39,958 nucleotides of DNA, taken from positions 1 to 39,958 of the forward strand of contig JAFABD010000255.1 of assembly GCA_023426225.1 (NCBI GenBank). Reading direction: 5' to 3'. This DNA is from Pseudomonadota bacterium (GTDB taxonomy: Bacteria > Pseudomonadota > Alphaproteobacteria > Sphingomonadales > Sphingomonadaceae). The first letter of the stretch is position 1, and each line of letters opens with the position of its first letter. This document shows positions 15,924 through 24,200 of the stretch, in pieces. The notes beneath the pieces are model-generated. The model searched no databases, had not been told where the DNA came from, and saw only the letters and a program-made list of their open reading frames with translations. A program made the position numbers and the translations under genes.

Positions 15924-16203
15924 CAACGTCCCTCCATGAAAATCCTGCCGCGCGGCAGCAGCAAGGCGCCCCGGGCGGCGGCCCCGGTCGCGCAGCACTT
16001 AACCAATCCGGTTAGGCGCCAATTGTGACATTCTTGTTCCAGTTTGTTCCGCGCGATGGCGTCGCCCTCACACGACGCGCATCCGTTCCGAAACATCTCA
16101 AATATTCAACAGGTTAACGGGAGGATGGCGGGAACGGACGCCTGCGCCGCCCGTTGATGTCGCCACGCGCCGGTCCTCGGCGCCGGGATCGTAGAGGCAA
16201 GTC
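15924..16203. promoter_or_regulatory. Divergent intergenic region between phoD and cphA
   Basis: The 280 bases hold no gene. They contain an inverted repeat TAACC-AATCC-GGTTA (16000-16014) and a direct repeat of TTGTTCC at 16034-16040 and 16044-16050. On the phoD strand the latter reads CTGGAAC-AAGA-ATGTCAC, a weak resemblance to a PhoB box (two 7-base half-sites with an A-rich spacer). An AGAGG ribosome site lies just before the cphA ATG. No clear sigma-70 promoter stands out. Confidence 0.4.
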
Positions 16204-18996
16204 ATGACAGCGCAGACGGAGCAGGCGGCGTTCATCCGCCTGGGCGATGGCGACGCATCGGCAATGCGCGTGCTCGAGCGCAGCGTCTATCGCGGCCCCC
16301 ATCTGTTCAGCGCGCGCCCGATGGTGCGCATCCAGCTCGATCTGGGCGCGCTCGAAGACTGGCCGACCAGCCGCCTGCCGCAATTCGGCGGACGGCTGCG
16401 GGCATTGCTTCCCGGGCTCGCCGGCCACGGCTGCAGTTACCAGCAGCCCGGCGGGTTCATGCGCCGCGTGAATGAGGGCACCTGGCTCGGCCATGTCATC
16501 GAGCACGTCGCACTCGAGTTGCAATCGATCGCGGGCGCCCCCGTCACGCGGGGCAAGACGCGCTCGGTCCGCGGTCGCCCGGGCGTCTACAATATCCTGT
16601 TCGCCTATCAGGACGAGGCGATGGGCCTCGCGGCCGGCGCCCATGCGATCCGCCTCGTGGCCGCGCTGTTGCCCGAAGGGCTGGGCCACGTCCGCGGGCT
16701 CGCGCTCTTGCCCCCGACCCGCGTCGCCGACCCGCTCGACATCGGCGCGATCGCCGCCGAGTTGCGCGCGACGCTGCGGGCGAATTCGTTCGGTCCGACC
16801 ACGCAGGCGCTGGTCGATGCGGCACGCCGTCGCGGCATTCCCGTGATGCGCCTCGACGAGCACAGCCTGGTTCAATTCGGCCATGGCAGCGCCCAGCGGC
16901 GGATGCGCGCCAGCATCACCGGCAACACCAGCCAGATCGCGGTCGACATCGCAGGCGACAAGAGCCTGACCAAGCGGCTGCTCGGCGAAGCGGGCTTGCC
17001 CGTGCCGCAGGGAAGCGTCGTCCGCCGGGTCGACGATGCCGTGCGCGAGGCGCTTCGCCTCGGCTGGCCGGTGGTGGTCAAGCCGCTCGACGGCAATCAT
17101 GGCCGCGGCGTCACGACCGATCTCGCCGACGAGGCGGGGGTGCGCGCCGCCTTCACGCTTGCGGCCCGACACAGCGGGCGGGTGATCGTGGAACGACAGG
17201 TGCCGGGCAACGATCATCGCATCCTCGTCGTCGGCGGGCGCGTCGTCGCGGTTGCCGAACGCGTGCCCGCGCAGGTGATCGGCGACGGTTTCCACAGCAT
17301 CGCCCAGTTGATCGACTTCCTCAACGCGGATCCCCGCCGCGGCGAAGGGCATGAAAAGGTGCTCACCCGGATCGTCGCCGATGCCGCGATGACGGCGCTG
17401 CTCGCGAAATCGGGCCGAACGCTCGCCACGATTCCCGCGGCGGGAGAGGTGGTCAGGCTGCGCGACACCGCCAATCTTTCGACCGGCGGCACCGCCGTCG
17501 ATCGCACCGACGTCATTCATCCCTACAACGTCGCCGTCGCCGAACAGGCTGCCGCAGTCGTCGGGCTGGACCTTTGCGGAATCGACTTTCTGTTGCCGGA
17601 CATCAGCCGGCCGGTGCGCGAAACCGGCGGGGGGATCGTCGAGGTCAACGCGGCGCCCGGCTTTCGCATGCACCTCGAACCGTCGAGCGGCACGCCGCGC
17701 GACGTCGCGGGGCCGGTAATCGACATGCTCTTCCCGCGCGGTCGCGGGCGTATCCCGATCTTCGCCGTCACGGGCACCAACGGCAAGTCGACCACCGCAC
17801 GCATGGTGGCGCGCATCCTCGGCGCGGCGGGGCACCATGTCGGCATGACGACGACCAGCGGCATCTATGTCGACGGGCAGTTGATGGTCGAATCGGACGC
17901 GAGCGGCCCCAGGAGCGCGCGCGCCGTGCTGCGCAATCCACATGTCGACGTCGCGGTACTCGAAACCGCGCGCGGCGGCATTCTTCGCGAAGGCCTGGGC
18001 TTCGACGAGGCCGATGTCGGCGCGGTGCTCAACGTGACGGCCGACCATCTCGGGCTCAAGGGGATCGACACGGTCGAGGCGCTGGCCGACGTGAAGGGCG
18101 TCGTCGTCGAAAGCGTCGCGCGCCGGGGCCATTCGATCCTCAACGCCGACGATCCGATGTGCGTTCGCATCGCCCGTCACGCGGGCGGACGGCCGGTCTG
18201 GTTCTCGCTCAACGGCGGCCCGCTGATGTCGGATCTGGTCCGCCGGCACGTTGCGGCGGGCGGCATGGCGGTGGTGCGCGAGGCGGGCAGCTATGGCGGC
18301 ACGATCGTCCTCCACCGCGACGGCGAACGGGTCGAGGTGATGCCCGCGGCCGAGGTGCCGGCGACGCTCGGCGGCATCGCCGGTTTCAACATCGCCAACG
18401 CCCTCGCGGCGATCGCGATGACGGCCGCGCACGGCGTCTCGCTCGCGACGATCCGTGCCGCGCTGCACGGGTTCAGCAACGCGTTCGAGGACACGCCCGG
18501 ACGGCTCAACGTTCACGACGCGCACGGCATGCGCTTCATCCTCGATTACGCGCACAATCCCGCCGGGCTGATCGCGCTGGGCGAGGTCATCGCGCACATG
18601 CGGCCGCGTTACCGCCGCGTGATCGGGATGGTCAGCATTCCCGGCGACCGCCGCGACTGCGACATTCTCGAAATGGGCGAGCTCGCCGGCGGCCTGTTCG
18701 ACGAAATCATGTTCCGCGAATCCCCCGACGGACGCGGGCGCCCCGCGGGTGAGATCAACGGGTTGATGTCGCAAGGCGCCATGCGCGCGGGGGTCGAGCC
18801 GCACCGCATCCATCGCATCGTCGACGAGGCCGAGGCCGTGGCGGCGACGCTGCGCATGGGCGCGCCCGGCGACCTGATCGTGCTCATGCCCACCTCGGTC
18901 GAACAGGTCTGGCACCAGATCCTCGCCTTCCGCCCCGATCCCGCCCGGATCGAACCGGCCGCGACGACGTCGCCCGGCCTGGCCGCGTCCGCCTGA
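16204..18996 (+). CDS. cphA: Cyanophycin synthetase
   Basis: CphA polymerises aspartate and arginine (sometimes lysine) into multi-L-arginyl-poly-L-aspartate using ATP. The 930 residues show the full three-part enzyme: an N-terminal domain (1-160), an ATP-grasp domain (about 240-505) with V-V-K-P-L-D-G-N-H-G-R-G-V at 291-303 and I-V-E-V-N-A-A-P-G-F-R-M-H at 478-490, and a Mur-ligase-like domain with P-loop G-T-N-G-K-S-T at 524-530 and the later motif D-Y-A-H-N-P-A-G. The length is near the family norm (about 870-930). ATG 16204 follows AGAGG. cphB starts 97 bases downstream on the same strand, forming a synthesis/degradation pair. Confidence 0.96.
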   Translation: MTAQTEQAAFIRLGDGDASAMRVLERSVYRGPHLFSARPMVRIQLDLGALEDWPTSRLPQFGGRLRALLPGLAGHGCSYQQPGGFMRRVNEGTWLGHVIEHVALELQSIAGAPVTRGKTRSVRGRPGVYNILFAYQDEAMGLAAGAHAIRLVAALLPEGLGHVRGLALLPPTRVADPLDIGAIAAELRATLRANSFGPTTQALVDAARRRGIPVMRLDEHSLVQFGHGSAQRRMRASITGNTSQIAVDIAGDKSLTKRLLGEAGLPVPQGSVVRRVDDAVREALRLGWPVVVKPLDGNHGRGVTTDLADEAGVRAAFTLAARHSGRVIVERQVPGNDHRILVVGGRVVAVAERVPAQVIGDGFHSIAQLIDFLNADPRRGEGHEKVLTRIVADAAMTALLAKSGRTLATIPAAGEVVRLRDTANLSTGGTAVDRTDVIHPYNVAVAEQAAAVVGLDLCGIDFLLPDISRPVRETGGGIVEVNAAPGFRMHLEPSSGTPRDVAGPVIDMLFPRGRGRIPIFAVTGTNGKSTTARMVARILGAAGHHVGMTTTSGIYVDGQLMVESDASGPRSARAVLRNPHVDVAVLETARGGILREGLGFDEADVGAVLNVTADHLGLKGIDTVEALADVKGVVVESVARRGHSILNADDPMCVRIARHAGGRPVWFSLNGGPLMSDLVRRHVAAGGMAVVREAGSYGGTIVLHRDGERVEVMPAAEVPATLGGIAGFNIANALAAIAMTAAHGVSLATIRAALHGFSNAFEDTPGRLNVHDAHGMRFILDYAHNPAGLIALGEVIAHMRPRYRRVIGMVSIPGDRRDCDILEMGELAGGLFDEIMFRESPDGRGRPAGEINGLMSQGAMRAGVEPHRIHRIVDEAEAVAATLRMGAPGDLIVLMPTSVEQVWHQILAFRPDPARIEPAATTSPGLAASA

Positions 18997-19024
18997 GCCG
19001 GTGCCGCGTCACGCCGATGGATCG

Positions 19025-19040
19025 CCGGCGCGCGCGCCGG
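19025..19040. repeat. Perfect 16-bp palindrome between cphA and cphB
   Basis: CCGGCGCGCGCGCCGG reads the same on both strands and sits 29 bases after the cphA stop. As RNA it folds to a six-pair stem with a CGCG loop. It has no T-run (GTTTGG follows), so it may be an intercistronic stabiliser or partial attenuator that adjusts cphB against cphA; in GC-rich DNA chance occurrence cannot be excluded. Confidence 0.45.
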
Positions 19041-19093
19041 GTTTGGTTCGCCGGGGACAGCGCGCGCATCCCCGCAAGCACGGAGCACCACGA

Positions 19094-19888
19094 ATGACCG
19101 AAGGCGGCGGCCCGCTCATCATCATCGGCGGCCATGAGGACAAGGACGGCGACAAGCGCATCCTCAAGGAAATCGCCAGCCGCGTCGGCGAGGGGCGGCT
19201 GGTGATCGCCACCGTCGCCAGCCATCAGCCGGACGGCTATTTCGAAGCCTATCAACAGGCATTCGGCGCGCTCGGCGTCCACAACCTTGTCGAACTCTAT
19301 GTCCACGAACGCGGCGAGACGCTCGAACAGCACGCGTTCGAGATCTTCGAGGACGCGGTCGGCATCTTCTTCACCGGCGGCGATCAATTGCGCATCTCCA
19401 GCCAGATCGGCGACACGCCCGTCGAAAAGATGGTGCGCGAGATCCACCGTCGCGGGGGCCTGATCGCGGGCACGTCGGCGGGGGCATCGGTGATGAGCGA
19501 GACGATGCTGGTCAAGGGCTCGAGCCAGGAATCGCACCGGATCGGCGACCTTCACATGGCGCCGGGGCTCGGCCTGGTTCGCGATGTCATCATCGACCAG
19601 CACTTCGCCGAACGGGGCCGGATCGGCCGGCTGCTCGGCGCGGTCGCGCAGAATCCGCGCGTGCTCGGCATCGGCATCGACGAGGACAGCGCGATCGTGC
19701 TCGAGGGCTCGCAGTTCCGCGTGGTCGGGTCAGGGGCGGTCTACATCGTCGACGGGTCGGGCGTCACCCACTCGAACATTGCGGAGGCAAGCCCCGAACG
19801 AACGCTGTCGATGCACGATGTCCGCCTGCACGTGCTCAGCGACGGCGACCGCTTCGACCTCGACCACCGCACCCCGCGCCGGCCCTAG
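19094..19888 (+). CDS. cphB: Cyanophycinase
   Basis: Cyanophycinase is a serine exopeptidase that cuts cyanophycin into beta-Asp-Arg dipeptides. This 264-residue protein matches the family length. Motifs: G-G-H-E-D-K near 12-17, F-F-T-G-G-D-Q at 92-98 and the nucleophile elbow A-G-T-S-A-G-A-S with Ser128 (Synechocystis Ser132 equivalent). The start is the ATG at 19094, giving the typical M-T-E-G-G-G-P-L-I-I-I-G-G beginning; an upstream in-frame extension lacks family character. There is no signal peptide, so it acts in the cytoplasm on stored polymer. It is convergent with the next gene, seven bases apart. Confidence 0.95.
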   Translation: MTEGGGPLIIIGGHEDKDGDKRILKEIASRVGEGRLVIATVASHQPDGYFEAYQQAFGALGVHNLVELYVHERGETLEQHAFEIFEDAVGIFFTGGDQLRISSQIGDTPVEKMVREIHRRGGLIAGTSAGASVMSETMLVKGSSQESHRIGDLHMAPGLGLVRDVIIDQHFAERGRIGRLLGAVAQNPRVLGIGIDEDSAIVLEGSQFRVVGSGAVYIVDGSGVTHSNIAEASPERTLSMHDVRLHVLSDGDRFDLDHRTPRRP

Positions 19889-19895
19889 TCGCGCC

Positions 19896-20972
19896 TCAGA
19901 AGCGCAGGTCGAGCCCCAGCGTCGCGCCCCGCCGCGTATAGGTGTCGACACGTCGAAGTGTCGTCAGGCCGAACCGCAAGGTCATGCCCGGCTCGATCGT
20001 CCAGGCCGCCGTCAGGTTCGCCGAACGCGTCGTCCGCGTGATCCCCGCCTCGGTCTCGGGCACGCTCGCAAGGGTGGCGCTCAGCCGCAATTCGGGTCGC
20101 AACTGCGTCTCGACGCCGCCCGACCAGCCGGTACGATGGCGGCCGCGCTCGTCCCACAGGTTGGTCATCGCCAGGTGGAAGCTGCTCCGCAGCGGCTGCG
20201 ACGACACGACGATCCCCGGCACGATCGTGCTGGTCTGGACGTCGCCATTCGCCGCGGCGAAATCGGCCCGGCGCAGGTCGATCCGCAGCGTGAGCGGACC
20301 GATCAGGTCCGCTTCGCCGCCGGTCGCGACCCGCCAGCGCTCGCGAAAATCCGCATCGGGCGTCGCCGATGCGGCGACATAGCCGCGCAGCCACGGCGAC
20401 AGCCGTCGATCGAGCCGCAATGCCAGCCGCGTATCGGTCGAAACGTCCCGGTCCTCGCGATCGACCTCGCCCGAAACCGTCGTCGCCTCGCCCGCGCGCC
20501 AGTTGACACCCAGCCTCTGGGTCGACCAGGTCGCGGCGGACCGGCCTGCGCGCCCCGTCACCCGCGCCAATCCGGCCTCGGGGCTCAGCGTCAGCCGGCG
20601 CTGCGGCCGTGTCGCCGGATCGGTCGCGTCGCCGGTCTCGCCCATCACCGGCGCGATCGGCGCCAGGTCGAGCCGGATCGCCGCGGCCTCTGCATTGGTC
20701 GGATCGCGTGCCTCGATCGCGTCGAGTTCGGCCTCGGCTCCGGCGCGATCACCGGCAGCCAGGAGCGCGCGGGCCAGTGCCGCGCGCGCGCCCAGATCGT
20801 CCGGTGCCCTGGCCACCGCTGCGCGGCGCTCGGCCAGCACTGCGGCGGCATCGCCTTGCGCCCGCGCGGGCACGGTACCCGCGATCGCCATCCCAAGCAC
20901 CACCACCGCCGCCTGCACCCCCAAACGGCACAGCCCTGTCGGCACGCGCGGGGATCGAACCTTCACAACCAT
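19896..20972 (-). CDS. YaiO-family outer-membrane beta-barrel with TPR-like N-terminus
   Basis: This 358-residue protein has a signal peptide (basic start, hydrophobic stretch, cleavage near A-R-A-Q), a short tetratricopeptide-like region (about 40-95: A-P-D-D-L-G-A-R-A-A-L-A-R-A-L-L-A-A-G-D-R-A and A-x-R-D-P-T-N-A-E-A-A), then alternating beta strands to a terminal R-F, a typical outer-membrane barrel ending. The layout matches YaiO-type proteins. I chose ATG 20972 because it directly opens the signal peptide; earlier in-frame codons extend into the regulatory region. It is divergent from the poly(amino acid) synthetase gene and shares its intergenic region. It could be a passive exit channel for a secreted polymer, but that is inferred from context only. 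Confidence 0.8.
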   Translation of the reverse strand: MVVKVRSPRVPTGLCRLGVQAAVVVLGMAIAGTVPARAQGDAAAVLAERRAAVARAPDDLGARAALARALLAAGDRAGAEAELDAIEARDPTNAEAAAIRLDLAPIAPVMGETGDATDPATRPQRRLTLSPEAGLARVTGRAGRSAATWSTQRLGVNWRAGEATTVSGEVDREDRDVSTDTRLALRLDRRLSPWLRGYVAASATPDADFRERWRVATGGEADLIGPLTLRIDLRRADFAAANGDVQTSTIVPGIVVSSQPLRSSFHLAMTNLWDERGRHRTGWSGGVETQLRPELRLSATLASVPETEAGITRTTRSANLTAAWTIEPGMTLRFGLTTLRRVDTYTRRGATLGLDLRF

Positions 20973-21191
20973 CCCGCCGCCTATGTTGGGAAAGCGGCTC
21001 GCTTTCAACCGCTTCGCGCCGACGCGCCGCATTTCCGGGCACATCCGGAGGCGCCGATCGGGCGCGCCTGGACTACACCGACAGTTGCCACGATCCGAAA
21101 CAAAGGCGATAGGCGCCACGAAGTGCCGCATGATGCGTGCAAGTAAAGAAGGGGCGGACTCGACCAATCTCGGCGCAATGCCAACGCTTCC

Positions 21192-21212
21192 ATCGTTCAC
21201 GCGTTGAACGAT
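21192..21212. promoter_or_regulatory. Palindromic operator candidate upstream of the Pls-like gene
   Basis: A perfect 8-base inverted repeat, ATCGTTCA and TGAACGAT, flanks a 5-base centre (CGCGT). It sits 52 bases before the ATG of the NRPS in the 292-base divergent region (20973-21264) shared with the YaiO-like gene. Size and symmetry fit a dimeric repressor such as a TetR- or GntR-type protein; no such regulator is encoded in this window. The rest of the intergenic region shows no gene and no clear promoter. Confidence 0.5.
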
Positions 21213-21264
21213 CAGGCCCGCCGGGACACGCCCCGTTCATGAACCGACGACAAGAGACGATCGC

Positions 21265-24200
21265 ATGTCCACCCAGCCCGCGCCGGGCGCACCGCGCGCC
21301 GACGATGTTCCCGCCCCCACCGCCTTCGCGCCGATCGCGCCGACGCCGGCGCTGCGCGACGACGCCCCCTATGCCCGCGACGAGTTGCTGCACGAGATCT
21401 TCGACACCGCGGCGGCCGCGTTCGGCCCGCGCTGCGCGATCCGGCTGATCGGCGACGATCCCGAACACAGCCGACGCACCGCGCTCAGCTATGCCGAACT
21501 GCGCGAACGCGCGCTGCGGTTCGCCCGCCAGCTCCGCGCGATGGGGGTCAAGCGCGGCGACAAGGTCGTGCTCTGCCTGCCGCGCGGGCTCGATCAGTAT
21601 ATGGCGATCCTCGGCACGCTCTGGGCCGGCGCCTGCTATGTTCCGGTCGACTGGACCTATCCGCAGGACCGGATCGACTATATCGCGCAGGACAGCGGCG
21701 CCGTCCTGATCGTCACCGAAAGCGAACGCGCCGACGCCATGCCCGTCCGCACGCTCGTGCTCGACCGCAAGCTCGGCGATCTCGCCGCGCGCGAACCGCT
21801 GCCGATCGGGCGTGACGAAAGCGGCGCGGCGCCCGACGATCTTGCCTATATCATCTACACCTCGGGAACGACCGGCCGCCCCAAGGGCGTGGCGATCACC
21901 CACCGCAACGCCTGTCATCTCGTCCGGTCGGAAAGCGCGATCCTGGCGCTCGACGGCGACGATCGCGTGTTCGGCGGGTTCAGCCTCGCCTTCGACATGT
22001 CGGTCGAAACGATGTGGAGCGCATTTTTCGTCGGCGCCGAGCTGCTCGTCGCCAACGAGGCGCTGGCCAAGGCCGGGCCGGACATGGCCCCCGTGCTCGC
22101 GGCCGAGGGCGTGACCATCTGGCACGTCGTCCCGTCGCTGCTGTCGCTGGTCGAGACCGAAATGCCCAGCCTGCGCCTGCTCAACCTGGGCGGCGAGGCG
22201 TGCCCGCCCGATCTGGTCAACCGCTGGTTCCGGCCGGGGCTGCGGCTGCTCAACACCTACGGCCCCACCGAAACCACCGTCACCGCGACCTGGACCGAGC
22301 TTCAGCCGGGCCGTCGCGTCACGATCGGCCGCCCGCTGCCCGGCTATACCGCGTGGATCGTCGACGAGCAGCTCTGGCCCGTCCCCGCCGGGGCCGAAGG
22401 CGAGCTGGTGATCGGCGGCCCCGGCGTCGGTGCCGGCTATCTCAACCGCCCCGATCTCACGGCCGAAAAGTTCGTGATGACGCCCTTTGCGGGGCCGGAC
22501 GGGGAACCGGTGCTCGTCTACCGCTCGGGCGATCTCGTCCGGCTCGATGCGGTCGGCGACATCGACTATATCGGCCGCATCGACACGCAGGTGAAGATCC
22601 GCGGCTTCCGCGTCGAACTGGGCGAGATCGAGGCGGTGATCGCCGACGACCCGGCGGTCGCCCAGGCCGTCGTCCACCTGTTCCGCGACGACGACGGCGC
22701 CGAGTTCCTCGCGGCCTTCGTCGTCGCGCGCAGCGGCGCCACGGTCGATCTTGACGCCGCGCGGGCGCGCGTCCGCGAACGCCTGCCCAATTACATGCGA
22801 CCTGCGGCCTATCAGCTGCTCGACGCGCTGCCGACGCTCCCGGCCTCGGGCAAGGTCGACCGCAAGGCGTTGCAGCGGCCCGCCGCCGCGCCGGCCGAAG
22901 CGCGCGAGACCGTGCCGCCCGCGACCCCGCTCGAAGAACAGCTCCATGCGATCTGGTCGGAAGCCTTCGCCCCGCAAAAGGTGTCGGTGCTCGACGATCT
23001 GTTCGAGGATCTGGGCGGTCACTCGCTCAAGGCGGCGCGGCTCGTCTCGGCGATGCGCAAGACACCCGGGCTCGCCGGCGTATCGATCCAGGACGTCTAT
23101 GCCGCGCCCAGCATCCGCGCGCTGGCCGCCCGGCTGCACGACCGTGTGGCCGCCGCGCCGATGGTCGAGGATCGCAGCTTTCATCGCGTGCCCGCGGCAC
23201 AGCGCTGGCTGTGCTGGATCGCGCAGACGATCGCGCTGATCCCGATCTATTCGATCGCGGGTCTGCAATGGTTCTTCCCCTATGTCGCCTATACGCACCT
23301 GTCGGGCGACGACATGAACCGCGTCACGGCGCTGGCGTTCAGCGGGCTCAGCTTCATCGCCATCCCGCCGCTCGCGATGTTCGCCTCGATCCTGGTCAAA
23401 TGGGTGGTGATCGGTCGCTTCCGCGCGGGCGACTATCCGCTCTGGGGTCTCTATTATTTCCGCTGGTGGTTCGTCCGACGCTTCTCCGAAGTCATCGCGA
23501 CGCCCTATCTCGCCGGGACGCCGATGCTGCGCGCCTATTACCGGCTGCTCGGTGCGCGGATCGGCAAGCGCGCGTTCCTGGGCCGCTGCGCGATCGACAC
23601 GCCCGATCTGGTCGAGATCGGCGACGATGCCGTCATCAGCGACTATGCGATGTTCGCCACCAGCTCGGTCGAACGCGGGCTGCTCCGGCTCGGCGCGATC
23701 CGTGTCGGCGACGGCGCCTTTCTCGGTTCGATGGCGGTGGTCGGGCGCGACTGCACGATCGGCGAAGGCGCGATGCTCGAGGATCTCTCGGCAATCCCCG
23801 TCGGCACCGCGATCCCGGCGGGCGAGGCGTGGAGCGGGTCGCCCGCCCAGCGCGTCGAAAGCGGGCTGGAGCGCCGTCGCGACGACGCTGCCGGGCCGGT
23901 GCGCCGGCTGCTGACCGGCTTCGGCCTCGCCGTCGCCGCGGCAATCCTGCCGCTCGTCGCGATCCTGCCCATCGCGCCCGGGCTGATCGCGATGATCGAG
24001 ATCGACTGGAACACCGAAAGCTACAGCTATCTGCTGATCTCGCCGCTGCTCGCGCTCACCTACATCCTGCTGATGTGCACGCTCACCGTGGCGGCCAAGC
24101 GGCTGATCCTCGGCTCCGTCCGGCCGGGGCGCTATTCGATCCACAGCTGGTTCTACGTCCGCTTCTGGTTCGTGCAGCAGGTGAACGACCTCGCGCTGCG

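Noticed and set aside
16114..18915. 933-codon minus-strand frame antisense to cphA
   Set aside because: Same shadow pattern; cphA carries all catalytic motifs.
20951..20962. tRNA-like T-arm sequence (GGTTCGATCCCC on the minus strand)
   Set aside because: The flanking bases do not form a T-stem, and no anticodon or acceptor arms are present; it is coding sequence of the YaiO-like signal peptide.
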